The notes beneath the pieces were generated by a model that ran no database searches, was not told where the DNA came from, and saw nothing but the letters and a program-made list of their open reading frames with translations. From NCBI GenBank assembly GCA_023374025.1, contig SIJG01000027.1:493252-557251 (forward strand): a DNA stretch of 64,000 bases, written 5' to 3'. Source of the stretch: Heterodera schachtii. Taxonomy: Eukaryota; Nematoda; Chromadorea; Rhabditida; Heteroderidae. The position numbers and the translations under genes are program-made. This document shows positions 27,197 to 38,593 of the stretch, piece by piece (positions within the stretch are counted from its first letter, which is position 1; each line of letters starts with the position of its first letter).

Positions 27197-28422
27197 GACC
27201 ATTTTTTGTAATGATGCTTATTTTTTATTCATATTCTTTTTAGAATGAGGATAAAATATAATAAAATAATATAATATATTAGGAATTACAGTTAAATAAA
27301 TAATAATTATCTTTTATTGACTATTTTCAAATTTAAAATATTAGTTAATAAAAATAGATAAAAAATAAAAATTTTTGGTTTTTTTTCTCAAAAATAAATG
27401 AGCTATTTCAATTAGGTATAAAAATTTCATTTTCCTTAAAATATTTTCTTTGTGTTTTATCGTGTTTTGCGGTTGTTTGTAGATTGACACCAAAAATACT
27501 CTTTGAATATATAAGTGTAATTAATGATGATTATAGGCAATTTCTACATTTTTAATTTTATTAAGTTTTATGATTTATTAATTGGAGTACGTTAAAAGAA
27601 TGCATTTATCAAGACCCTTTTTTAATTCTTAAATTTTATTTAAATAATTATCTATCAAACGAACTTTCTTGCATCAGTTAGTTTTTTGAACATCAATCTT
27701 GCTGCAGTATCAGCTTGATGTTACGATGTAAGTGGCATTAAATAAGATATATTGGATAGTTTTCATTAGAAAAATCATTAAATTTTTTATTGACTATAAA
27801 TATCATTGATTTTTTTTATTGATTGATTTAATAATTTTTTGGAGAACATATAAATTTAAATTAAAGGACAAATTTTGTATAAGTTTCATTTTTTAAATGA
27901 TTTGTTAAACGTCTATTTAATATCATTTAAAATAAAGTTAAAACAATAAATTAAATTCATAAAGAAATTTAATAAGTAAAAAAAAAATCATTTTTATAAA
28001 CTAATTATCAAATAATAAAATTTTATTTTTAAATATTTTTTTGAACTTTAAACTTTTTATTTATATGTTATGAATATCAATGTTAAAATTTTATATTTTA
28101 TAAAATTAAACAAATTCAATTTAATAATTTAATTTATACATTAGTATTAAGATAATATTAATGTATGCCGCACATGATTTCATAAATCGATCAATTAAAT
28201 GATTGCTTTTCCAAATTATATTTTAATTATAAAAAAATCAATGAATTATTAAATGATTGTTTGCTTTGCATATGTTTATTTTATTTTAAAATGATTTGCG
28301 ATTTTGAGTAGACATTTTTTTTTAACTTTGCATTAAAATTATAAAAAAACAAATAAATAAATTATATAAAAAATCTTTTTTAATTATATTTATTTTCAAT
28401 ACGATTTTAGTTTTGAAAATTA

Positions 28423-28447
<25 letters not shown>
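28423..28447. repeat. (AT)n microsatellite
   Basis: About 12 AT units, with TTAATATATAT before and ATATATTAA after, so the whole region is nearly palindromic. Confidence 0.9.
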
Positions 28448-28453
<6 letters not shown>

Positions 28454-28892
28454 TTAATTCTTTCAAATTATTAAGGTGTTTTCAATCTTTTTCAATGTCG
28501 CAATTTTTTAGTGTTTGTGTTTGCCGACAAAAATTGTTTTTGGCTTTTCACTAATATTATTCATTCACTTTTTTCATTGCAATCTTCACTTTAATTAATT
28601 TTTTAATTATTTTTTTGGTAATAAAACTTTTGCAAAATATATAGAAAGACTAAAAATAAAAAAATAATTCACCACGATATAAAAATAATAAATATTATTT
28701 TTTCAATGTCGCTGTTTTTATGTACAATGTAAAAAATTCAGGTAACAATTAATTTTTTATCGCAGTTCTTTTAGTTTAACTTTTTTTATAAATATAAAAA
28801 TGGCTCATGATGTTGGCTGATAAAGTAATTCTAATTGATTAACAAAACTTTACATTTATATTTGGATTATTAATTAAAACATTCTGTTTCAA

Positions 28893-28921
28893 GGACGCGG
28901 CGGTGCCTAAAGGCGCCGCTG
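28893..28921. repeat. GC-rich hairpin GGCGGTGCC-TAAA-GGCGCCGC
   Basis: GCGGCG pairs with CGCCGC, and CC with GG around a TAAA loop, leaving a GTG bulge. The downstream bases GGCGCCGCTGAAAAAAT match GGCGCCG elements at 36130 and 36369, so this belongs to a dispersed repeat rather than being a lone terminator. A transcription terminator of the bacterial kind is not expected here. Confidence 0.65.
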
Positions 28922-29960
28922 AAAAAATGGATTATAAATGTTTTTCAGAAATTAGAAAATTTTCATCCTTACATCGCTGTCGATTTTTGAAATGTTACTC
29001 GAACACAAATTTTGTTTAAATTAAATATTTGAAGTGTAAAATATTCTAAATTATTTTATAAATGTTTTGTTATTATTTAATATTTTAATTTCGAATATTA
29101 TATTTCATGCCCGGTGTCCGTGCACTTTTCTTCACCTAGTGAATTGATTTCATTAAAATTTGCCATCAATTTGGAATCCTAAAAACCCGCGCGTTTATTT
29201 ATTTACATTTATTTCCTAGATTACTATTTTTTTAAATAGGCTATTGTCATGTTACCTTCATAGCGAAGGGACTGTATTTGTCCACAATACGGTACATTTT
29301 AATTTGATCATTTGATGTTTTTGCTTAATTTGTTTGTTAAAATTATATGAATCTGCTTTAGCAGGAATTAAGGCCTAAACTTTTTCGATATTTAGACCCC
29401 AATAATTTTGGCATTTTGAATCATATTTTTACATTTTTTCAACTGGCATTCATAGCCTAAGTTTTTACCAATAATTTTTATTTTATTTGTTTAAAATCTA
29501 TATTTAATTATATTTTATTATTAATTATTTTCATTAATTGTTTTGTTGATAGTATTTTTCATTTTTATACGCATTAATTTCTTGAACTGCGTGGTTAGGA
29601 GTGTTGAGTACCAATGATGGTTTTAGTCTCGTGTCTCGGTCTAGGATTTTCAGCCTCGGCGAAACTCGAGATAAAAATCATATTCCTTTGATTTCTATGA
29701 ATTTGAATTTTTCTTTATTTTACTCTTTCAATACATTCTTTGGTAATCTGTTAACAAGCATTCGAAATGTTCAAAAAATGCAAAAAGGCAAAATACGAGT
29801 TTTTAAAATTTTGGTCATAATTTATCACAAATTCTGCTGCGTATAAAGTAATCAATCTCCAATTAAAAATTACTTTTTATAGATGGAAATTTGATTAATC
29901 AAATCCAATTTTCAAAAGTCGGAGAGTCATTAATGAGAAAATAAATAGTAAGGCGCAGGA

Positions 29961-30110
29961 AATTATTGAGGGGGCCGAAGGCCCCGTACGAGGCCGCGAA
30001 GCGGCCGAGTGAGTACCTTTGGCGCACGAAGCGGCCGAGCTCATAATTCTATAACACAACCATACTGCCTAGCGGGGGTACGCCGAAGGCGCTAACCCCG
30101 CTAGTTTATA
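29961..30110. repeat. Cluster of GAA-loop GC hairpins
   Basis: Three clean hairpins with a GAA loop: GGGGCC-GAA-GGCCCC (29971-29985), GGCCGC-GAA-GCGGCC (29992-30006), and a compound one whose outer stem CTAGCGGGG/CCCCGCTAG (30069-30104) encloses CGCC-GAA-GGCG. A fourth, half-decayed unit GCACGAAGCGGCCGAG is at 30024-30039. The C-GAA-G loop closed by GC pairs is known from DNA chemistry as unusually stable (GCGAAGC type). This is the strongest GC island of the window and lies at the T-rich to A-rich switch. Confidence 0.85.
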
Positions 30111-31307
30111 AATAAAGTTTGCACTTTAATTAGTTCCATTGTTTATTGAATTAAAGTATATTTTAAAAGGGTAGATTAATTTAAAGGTTAAAGTGAGGCC
30201 AAAAAAATAGAAGAATAAAACTTAAAAAGTATTTTTTTAGAAAAGTAAAAAACTTTAATAAAATTTTAATTTTATTAAATATTAATTAAATTCTGAATAA
30301 AAATTAAAGTAAAAAACTATTGTCAGAATAAGTTAAAAATAAAATATATTTTATTAAAAAATTATCAGTAAAATAAAAAAATCAAAATTATTCACTATTA
30401 ATTTATCATTTTCAAAAAGGTAAGAAATTTAATTAATAATTAAATTGATTAATTTTTTATACGTGTAAATTAATTCTTAATTATATTGAATATCGATTAC
30501 AATATACATATTATGATTAATAATCGGCGTTGTGCCATCAACCCATGTACGTGACCATTAATAATTATAATTGAATTTAATATTAAAATATAAGCGATCG
30601 ATGTTTGATGACTCTGTTCGAAATATTCTAAGAAGAATAGAAAATATAGATCGAAACAAAAAATATAAAAAATAAAAAAGAGAAATCTAATTAAATAAGA
30701 CAGAATTAATTGAATAAAAAAACTAACAATAAATTTTAAAATAAAAACTCGGACTAAAGATGAAAAGATCAAATCTTAATTCAAATAAATAAAATATAAT
30801 GTTAAACGTTAATTAATTTAAAACGAATATAGAACAAATAAAAATATACATAAAAAAACGAATGACATTAAAAAAAATATATTTTAGTAATAATTTCATT
30901 AATGAGTATTCTTAATTGTTATAAATGTATTATAATTAATTGCTAAAATGTTTAATCCTTTTCTAAAAAAAAAGAATTATACATTTTTTAATAATAAAGT
31001 TTACCATCCAAGAAATGAAGAAATATTTTGTTTAAAGAATAAAAAAGTAACTCAAAAAAACGACCTATTTAATGAGAAGTTCTATTAAAATATTGAAATA
31101 AAACATATAAAAAAAATGAATAAGCCATTTAAAAAGTTTAAATTCATAATATATTAAAAATAATTCTCGAGGCAATACATTTAGATTTGTTTTATTTTTA
31201 GAAAATGTTAAAAAATGACGAAAGTTTACAATTTTTGAAATATGAAAAATACCCTTTGGTTGGGATGCCAAAAATAACGAATAAATATAGAATATGACTA
31301 AAATGGA
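30111..31307. other. A-rich stretch, no gene seen
   Basis: No convincing gene. The minus-strand frame 30497-30772 is a run of hydrophobic codons expected from A-rich DNA read in reverse. A GC-richer patch at 30520-30640 holds short palindromes (GCGATCGATG, GTACGTGAC) but no repeat partner. Confidence 0.55.
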
Positions 31308-31316
31308 CGCTAAACC
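31308..31316. repeat. Left target-site duplication CGCTAAACC
   Basis: CGCTAAACC directly precedes the foldback element and is repeated exactly at 32016-32024. Nine-base duplications are usual for Mutator-like transposons. Confidence 0.85.
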
Positions 31317-32015
31317 GGTGCTGTGTCGAAGTGTCAAAAGTATCGATGTGGGCGAAGTGGCAATGTATCGATGAGATGGGTGATCGGAAGAGGCGCGCAT
31401 TTCAGTACGGAAAATTTATTTAAATAATTAAATTAATTTATTAATTGGTTATTGAATGACAATCTATTAATAATAAATATATTTGGCTTTGTTTTAGTAT
31501 TCATGACCCTTCAAAAAACCAAATCATCAAATAATTTGACAAATTTAATACCTCATAATTTTTTCCACAAGCACCCAAATTAAACAATTTTGATATCATT
31601 TGATAACCCTAAGTGTCCTCTATTTACCTGTAAAATTTCAAAAAATTTCGTTGAATTTCAAAGAAAATGTGGCTTGTAAAATTCAAAAATTGGTATTTCC
31701 CAACCCCCTAGGGATAATTGTTTAATTTGGATGCTTGTGGAAAAAATTATGAGGTATTAAATTTGTCAAATTATTTGATGATTTGGTTTTTTGAAGGGTC
31801 ATGAATACTAAAACAAAGCCAAATATATTTATTATTAATAGATTGTCATTCCGTTACCAATTAATAAATTAATTTAATTATTTAAATAAATTTTCCGTAC
31901 TGAAATGCCCGCCTCTTCCGATCACCCATCTCATCGATACTTTTCACACTTCGCCCACATCGATACTTTTGATACTTCGCCCACATCGATACTTTTGCCA
32001 CTTCGACTCACCACG
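31317..32015. mobile_element. 699-bp foldback transposon (Mutator-like, non-autonomous)
   Basis: The element is almost entirely two inverted arms (31317-31589 and 31716-32015) around a 126-bp centre. Outside the subterminal repeats the arms differ at only about five places in some 210 bp. The ends read GGTGCTGTGTCGAAG and, from the right, CGTGGTGAGTCGAAG (12 of 15 equal). A 26-bp subterminal unit, CGAAGTGTCAAAAGTATCGA plus TGTGGG, is present twice in the left arm and three times in the right, which accounts for the 27-bp length difference. A perfect 9-bp target duplication flanks it. There is no transposase. Long arms, 9-bp duplication and no coding point to a non-autonomous Mutator-like foldback element. 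The minus-strand frame at 31065-31400 only reads through the left arm. Confidence 0.9.
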
Positions 32016-32024
32016 CGCTAAACC
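32016..32024. repeat. Right target-site duplication CGCTAAACC
   Basis: Exact copy of 31308-31316, directly after the right arm. Confidence 0.85.
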
Positions 32025-33249
32025 AGAGTTCCCAACTGAAACCTTAAAATTAAAAGTTAAAAATTCAGAATTTTAGCAAAAAAAAAAATAATAATCAATA
32101 GTTGCTAAGAATTATTTTTTCGGTTCTAGTCGGTTTTATATACTTTATTGTAATGAGAGGCTGAAATTTAATTTTGATCGATTTTTATTTGAATAAATCG
32201 TAAAATAATACCGTTTTCGCTAAAAATTTTCATGGTTTTCAAATCACCCTGGTAAGCTTTCTCTGTCGCTTTTACGAATAATCATGATTGAATTAGCTAA
32301 GGCAAGTAAAATAACTACAAAAAAGCTATTTATTTATTTTACATGGTGATAAATATTATAAATAAATATGTTTTAATTAAAACCTTATCTTATATAAAAT
32401 AAATAAAAGATAAAAATAAATTGAAATAATCATACATAACCAGAAAAGTGTTTGCTGCCAATCCCTAAAATTTCTTTTTTTCATAAATTTAATTCTAAAT
32501 TTTCTCAAAATTTAAAACCTGTAATCCCTAAAAGCCAAAAGGCTTTCATTTAATTACTAAAGATTTTAAAAGATCTTAGAATCAAAACTTTCGAATACAA
32601 TACAATTTTAAAAATATTAAAAAAAACTTAATTTTTTATATATTAATGTTCCACTTTGTTTTGTATGGAAATGAATTAAAAGGAATAAAAGTATGCATCA
32701 AAAATAATAATTAAAAAGAAAAAAACAAATTCCAATTAAAAAATTTAAAAAAATCGTGATATTTGCATTAATAAGCGAAAAAATAGCAAAATGTTTAATA
32801 CAAAATAAATTTTAAAATACAATTTAATATTCAAATCCAATCTAATAAATAACATAGTAATAATTTCTATTTTAAAGAATTTTAATTATTTACTCTATTT
32901 TTGCAAATTTAGGTAATTTTTTCGAAAAATTACATAATTATTACGTTTAATGATAGTTAAGTAATAAATTTAGTGAAAACATTAAAAAAACAACATTTAA
33001 AAAAAAATGATAATATAGAACAGGAATAAATGAGTTTATTAATTTATTTAAAATCTTTTAACAGAATTAAAAAAGATTTACTTTAATAAATAATTATTCG
33101 TCGATTGCAAAAAGTGAAATTTAAATTCTCTCTTTTAATTTTTGATTAAATAAAATATTAAATTAATTAATTAAAATTAATATTTAATCAATTCAATGAG
33201 GCCAAATTAAGCTTGAAAATAATAAATAAATTTATTAAAACAATAGAAA

Positions 33250-33355
33250 AATATATTAATTATTAGAAATTAATAATAGTTGAAAAAAAATAAAACCGAA
33301 ACTAATATTTGAAGAAAATTTTTAGCATATCTAATGTGCAAGAAAATATTTTTTT
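33250..33355 (+). repeat. Dispersed AT repeat (TTATTAGAAATTA family)
   Basis: Shares TTATTAGAAATTAATAATAG with 52815-52900, and ACTAATATTTGAAG plus TTTAGCATATCTAATG with 9655-9770. Confidence 0.6.
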
Positions 33356-34404
33356 AAATAAAAGCTCCAAATGTTCAAAGCCTTAATGCGGCTAATAAAA
33401 AATTTAATTAAAATTAAATAAATCATTTAGAATAATGAACAAAAAATAAATAAACTAGAAATAACTATTATATGATATTCCTTCGACTGCTTCTCGCGAG
33501 TCTTCTACGTTTTGAGTTTTTGATCTGAAGTTAATAAATTTGTATTTGTATTTAAATTTATATTGCAATTACTACAACAGATTGTTAAAAAAAAATAACT
33601 GATGAAAGAAAAGTTCCTTTGAAATAAATTATTTAAAAATTTAAAAATTAAAATAGGAACTTTATATATACACGTTGAAACTTAATCATATAATTTAGCA
33701 ACAATTAAATTATTTTTTATTCAAATAAAAAAGTAAATACATTTTTTTTTATCTTATTCAACTATTATTCTAATCAATATTTTGTTTCAAAACTAACAGG
33801 TACACAAAGTGCACTAAAGCTGCACATGAAGTCGCACACATGAATTTTTTATATTCATTTAAAATAAATTAAAAATAAATTTAAAAAATAATTTCATTAA
33901 TAATCTTCTTAATTGTTATATTTTGTATTTAAACAAAAGCATGTAAAATTGAAAAAATTATGGGCAATATGTCTATTCTAAATTTCAGCATTTTAAATAA
34001 AAAGGAAAATAAGCAAACAATATTTTTATGCTATTGTATATGTAAAAATACATAAAACTTAATGATCTTTTTGAATAATTGAAAATTTAAAATATATCTT
34101 TGCTAATGTACACTATTGGATTGGGTTAAGAGAGCAAGAAATTAAAAGTAATTTGAAAATTTAAGAAAATAAAATAAACATAATAGAAATATTACCAAAA
34201 AGTATGAAATAGATTCAATTCTTTCTATTTTTGATGGAATAAATATTACAGAAAAGAAGAGAAGTGAGTTAATTAAATTTAGAACAAATAAATCACATAA
34301 AGAAAAAAAATTTAATTTTTTTAGGCATGCTTAAGTAACCGTCAAAAAAGTTTTTTTTACAAACTAAGTGCCAAACACCAATGATGGCACGGAGTTAGCA
34401 AGTT

Positions 34405-34441
34405 TTTCGAAAGTTCTTGGTGCCTCGGAATGGCATCCCTG
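34405..34441 (-). mobile_element. hAT-like transposon end fragment
   Basis: Ends in GCCTCGGAATGGCATCCCTG, whose reverse complement CAGGGATGCCATTCCGAGGC matches the end at 15869 except for two adjacent bases. TCGAAAGTTCTTGGT upstream aligns with the interior there. The element body to its left is not recognisable. Confidence 0.5.
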
Positions 34442-34974
34442 CTTAATACCATAACAAGTTTTAATTTACGGTTCTTCCCAGAACCTCGGGTAGAGAAAAT
34501 TCGGAGGTCGGTGATAAAATTTCTCAAAAAAATTGTCGACTGTTTGTGGAGATTTAAAAAATATGCAATAATACCGTATTGAGGAAATACATTTCATAAC
34601 CTAAAGTAAAAATAATTTTGTTGGTGACTAAACATTCTTAAAAAATATTTTTTTAATTTCAAAATAATACGTACTGACGAGGCCAAACTTCATTCATTTT
34701 TCATAAAATTTATTAATCTTTTTCAAGAAATTTATTCATTTTTTCCAAAACGGACATAAAAAATTTATATAAAAATGATTTATACTTTTTATCTATTGAT
34801 AGAAAATTAAAAGGAATTTAATAAATTAATTGATCTTTGAATAAATTTTTTTACAGCATAATTGAATTTTAATAGATTAAAGAAATATTATGAATAAGGA
34901 AAAAAATATAAAATTATGTCAAAATAAATTGAATAAATAATGGAAACAAGAAATATGCATAAAAATTACTCATT

Positions 34975-35090
34975 CTTAACCGATATTAAAAGTATTTTTT
35001 GACTTAAAAACTAATATTATTGAAATCTAAGTAGAAAAATCCATAATTGGAATATTAAATTCGTCAATAGTAAACTGTTATTTGGAATCG
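34975..35090 (+). repeat. Dispersed repeat (GTAAACTGTTATTT family)
   Basis: ATTTTTTGACTTAA, then AGAAAAATCCATAATTGGAA and GTCAATAGTAAACTGTTATT match 49405-49515 in order and orientation. Confidence 0.6.
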
Positions 35091-35621
35091 GATGAATTTA
35101 CTATTGGTACAAAACTAGTTAAAAATTTGAAAAAATAAATTTATTACTTATAAATTTGTATATAATGGCAATGTTATTAATTCGGAAAACGCACTAAAAC
35201 AAAAAATCAAATTCATAATACAAAAATAATAATTATTGATTTATCTGAGTTTTTCATACATTCAAGTACTTCGCACATACGTCATGAATTAATTAATGCA
35301 TTTTGAATTAAGAATAATTTATAATTAAAATTCACTGTAATATAAAAAATATTCAAGACATATTTAAAACCCAAAGTTATTTAAATTTAAATTTTTAAAT
35401 TAACAATAATTAAATTAATAAAATTATTGAAATGGTGAAATAATCTAATACATACTTAAAGAATGCCCGAACCAAATTAATTGAACCCAATTATGTTTTT
35501 TAAGAAATAATTCGTTTAAATGTCAAGCTTTATTTCAATTTATTTAGGAAATATTTTAAATAAAAGAATAATTACAATTTATTAAGTTTATTTTGAATTT
35601 TGTATAATTTTATTCTATTTT

Positions 35622-35912
35622 TTTTCCGCTTGTTTTGAGACTTCTATGTTGACTTTTATTATGCCTTTTTTTGCCTTTTCGGGATTTTCATGCCTTAAGT
35701 GCCTTTTTTGGCATTTCCTAAGAATTGAAAAATTTTCAGAAAATACACCCCTAAGAATTGAAAAATTTTCTCAAAAATTCATCGCAAAAATTTCATTTTT
35801 TTCTTGATAAAAAATTTAGGTTTATTTTTTTATTTGAAAATTATAAAAAATTTTATAATTATTTAATTGATCAAATCAAGTTATTTGGTTAAGTTTTACG
35901 TGTTTTGCTTTT
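35622..35912 (+). repeat. 415-bp dispersed repeat, internally deleted copy
   Basis: Begins TTCCGCTTGTTTTGAGACTT and ends AAGTTTTACGTGTTTTGCTT, like 2026-2440. About 124 bp are missing after TTTTTTGGCATTT, but two GAAAATACACCCCTAAGAAT-type units remain. Same orientation as the full copy. Confidence 0.75.
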
Positions 35913-36129
35913 CTAAAGATAAAATAACTTTTTGATCTAAAATTCAATTTATGAGTATATCCTACCCGGAATCAACATTTCTGGTGACATGTAAAGCTAT
36001 GATTCAAATATTTCTAGTGCCTAGGAAAATTTTTTGAAAATTTTTGGCCTTTGTTAACATATTTTGCCCAAAATAACTTTATTTTGAGCAAATTTTTTAA
36101 ATAAAATAAATAATGACTTTTAATTATTA

Positions 36130-36413
36130 GGCGCCGCCGTGGAAAATTTTGAAAGTTTGAGTGAAATTTGTTAGCAGATTTTCAGCAAAAAATGACTACA
36201 TTTTTGCAATTTTGAGCCAATTTTTAAGTAAAAGGAATTTTTGGATAAAAATTTTGAAAAATTTGATTGGAATTGCTGAGAGATTTTGTCTATAAAGCGA
36301 TAAATTGCGCTGTTTTGGTAAGTTTTTAAAAAGTTAAGACAGTTTTATATGCCGGCGGTGCCGATAGGCGGCGCCGAGAAAATTTCATATATTTTGAGTG
36401 AAATTTGTCATGG
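36130..36413 (+). repeat. Direct repeats starting GGCGCCG
   Basis: GGCGCCGCCGTGGAAAATTT then TTTGAGTGAAATTTGTTA (36130-36172) is repeated at 36369-36413 as GGCGCCGAGAAAATTTCATA then TTTTGAGTGAAATTTGTCAT, about 240 bp on. Just before the second copy, GCCGGCGGTGCCGATAGGCG forms the same type of hairpin as at 28893. The flanks (35930-36480) are less AT-rich than usual and hold imperfect TTTTGAGC repeats but no coding frame. Confidence 0.65.
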
Positions 36414-37688
36414 AATGCTTTTAAATAAGAAATTTATGAAAATTGTTTTAGAAATATTTGGCATTCTGTCCTAACTAATATTAAATGTAATTAAAGTAAA
36501 TTGGTAAAATTACATACAAAATAACAAATGCAAAGTTTAATTAAAATTTTTTTTTTTATATTAGTGAAAATTATTAATTATTTAGCATTATTTTAACAAT
36601 TAACATCATGAATCATATAATATTTCTAATAAAACTATTATTAGGTAAAAGAAAAACACACATGAAATGAATTAGACATATAAAAATAATTAATATAAAA
36701 AGTAATTATCGTAAGAGACAAAAATAATTTATTAAAAATCATATAAAAATAACAATAGAAAAATTAATTAAAATGTTTGCTCAGAAGAATAAAGATCAAA
36801 ATTAACTAATTACTAAAAAGTGAATTTTCTTTTTTGTTAATAATGCATACTTTAATTTTTTTTTAAATTTAAACAGTAATTTAAATTTTAACTAATGAAA
36901 GTCTTTATTTAATTATCCATAATCTTTAAAAAAATTCTTATTTACGCGTTATTTACATGAATCATTCAAAATATGTCTAAAACAGTATATTTAAAATTAA
37001 AATACAAAGAAAAGAAAAATTAATAATTAAGAGACAAAAAATTTGAAATGAAAACTTATTTATAAAGTATATTCTTTTACAATAATATATAATAATTTTA
37101 GTATTTAAGCATATTTTGATTTTAAATAATAATATTTATTCCTTTTATTAGTTCAGATAAATATTAAAAATACTATTAAAAAATTTAATCATTGATAAAA
37201 CTCTAATGATCAGAACAAAGAACATAAAAAGGATTCCGTCCTTATGCATTCGTCAAGATTTATTGACGAAAGTAAAATTAATAAATCGTTGAAAAATAAA
37301 TATTATATCTGAAAACTAAATTAAATAAAAAGATTATTTATTCTTATTCTTCAAATTTAATAACATAGAAAAATTTTGAACAAAAATGGAAATTAATAAA
37401 ATAACTACATCATTAAATCATTTTCTATTTCGACAACAGATTTTTTAAATTTTAACTATAAATTTGTTCTTTTTACATCGACTATTTTCTGTTGTCTATT
37501 TTCATTAATCATTATAATTTTGAACAATTTTGGAGAAAAAAATAAATACTTTTCCTGCGAGAGAGCCCATAATTCAGTAAATATGATTTGATTATTTTTT
37601 TATAACACTCACCAAAAAAATTCTTATATATTCAAGTCAAAAACAATTGAAATTAAATAAATTCAGAAAAAAATTAAGCTGAAACTGC

Positions 37689-37705
37689 AAAAAAAAAAAA
37701 AAAAA
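37689..37705 (+). repeat. A17 homopolymer
   Basis: Seventeen consecutive A after GAAACTGC. Nothing upstream looks like a processed gene or retrotransposon tail. Confidence 0.9.
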
Positions 37706-38052
37706 TTATCCTATGAGTTTGTTAAATTATTATTTTTTATTTCTTCTATTTATCCATATTGATACATCAAAACACTAAAAATTATTTATTTGTACTTGAA
37801 AAGGCCCAACATTTCCAATAATAAATATTAAGATTCACAAAAAAAATTTTTTTTAAGAAATATCCCGTTAACAAAGCTACAATAAATACATTATTAAAGT
37901 ATTAAATCAGTATGAAGCAGATATAATTATTTCTATATTTGCTGGATAAATAGTAAAAATTCCATGGCAAACATAATATTTTCTTTTATTATTAAATAAC
38001 AAACTCAAAACTGTAATACCGTTAAACAAAATATGGACAACAATCAGAGTTA

Positions 38053-38093
38053 GAATTTTTTCTTATGACGCCAAGTTTATAATCAAAGCCGAA
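38053..38093 (+). repeat. Partial copy of the 1284 inverted-repeat element
   Basis: TTTTTTCTTATGACGCCAAG and TTTATAATCAAAGCCGAA match 1287-1327 (TTTTTTCTTATGGCGCCGAG, TTTCTAATCGAAGCCGAA). The right end is not found here. Confidence 0.6.
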
Positions 38094-38593
38094 TAATAAG
38101 CATAAAAATAAAACCAATTAAATAAGTCGAAATATTATTTTCCAAGAGAAAAAGTGAAACAGCTTGGTAAATTAGTATTTTCTATTAAAAGTATTAATTA
38201 TTTAAAATTTATATAAAAAATTGTATTAATGTTTATAAAGGAAGTATATTTTTGACGAAAAAAATGAAGAATCAGTTTACTAAAAACATTATAATTTATT
38301 ATTTATCCTTAAAATTAATCTTCAATCTATATAAGAAAAACATTGGAATTTTGAAAAAAAAAATGTGGCAATAGTTAAAATAAATTAAGCGTTATTTAAT
38401 ATTTAAATATATTTAAGAGTTTCAATTTTTGGAAAATTTTGAGAAGATAAATAACTAATTTTAACTTTTATTAATCTTATAATGAAAGCATAACAAATAT
38501 TTATAAAATTATTATCATTATAATTATTATATAAATAAAAAAACAATTTTAAATACATTAAAAATAATGTGTAAAACGAGTCAATTGAATGAT

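Larger units (their letters stand above)
22691..29950. other. Large T-rich desert
   Basis: About 7.2 kb in which the + strand is T-rich (the 60 bases from 25801 hold 28 T and 14 A). No gene. Minus-strand cassettes, one repeat fragment, a CAGCA array, an AT microsatellite and a GC hairpin are listed separately. A weak minus-strand cassette candidate lies near 25040-25105 (reads ATAAAAAAGACAAAAAGC, then an island CAACTCGATGTCTGTTGAAG). The frame at 29601-29846 is not convincing. Confidence 0.6.

Noticed and set aside
29601..29846. Plus-strand 81-codon frame beginning in a less AT-rich stretch
   Set aside because: Only the first 25 codons look protein-like. The rest is low complexity, with no homologous frame or splice evidence.
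28893..30110. GC hairpins as bacterial-type terminators
   Set aside because: No gene ends beside them, and the hairpins at 28893 belong to dispersed repeats. The setting is eukaryotic.
30497..30772. Minus-strand frame of 91 codons resembling a membrane protein
   Set aside because: Almost all residues are F, I, L or Y, as expected when A-rich DNA is read in reverse. It has no motif, no neighbouring gene and no GC rise at codon positions.
31065..31400. Minus-strand frame of 111 codons, the longest in the window
   Set aside because: Its start lies in the left arm and subterminal repeats of the foldback transposon and its remainder in A-rich desert. The reading is incidental to the transposon.
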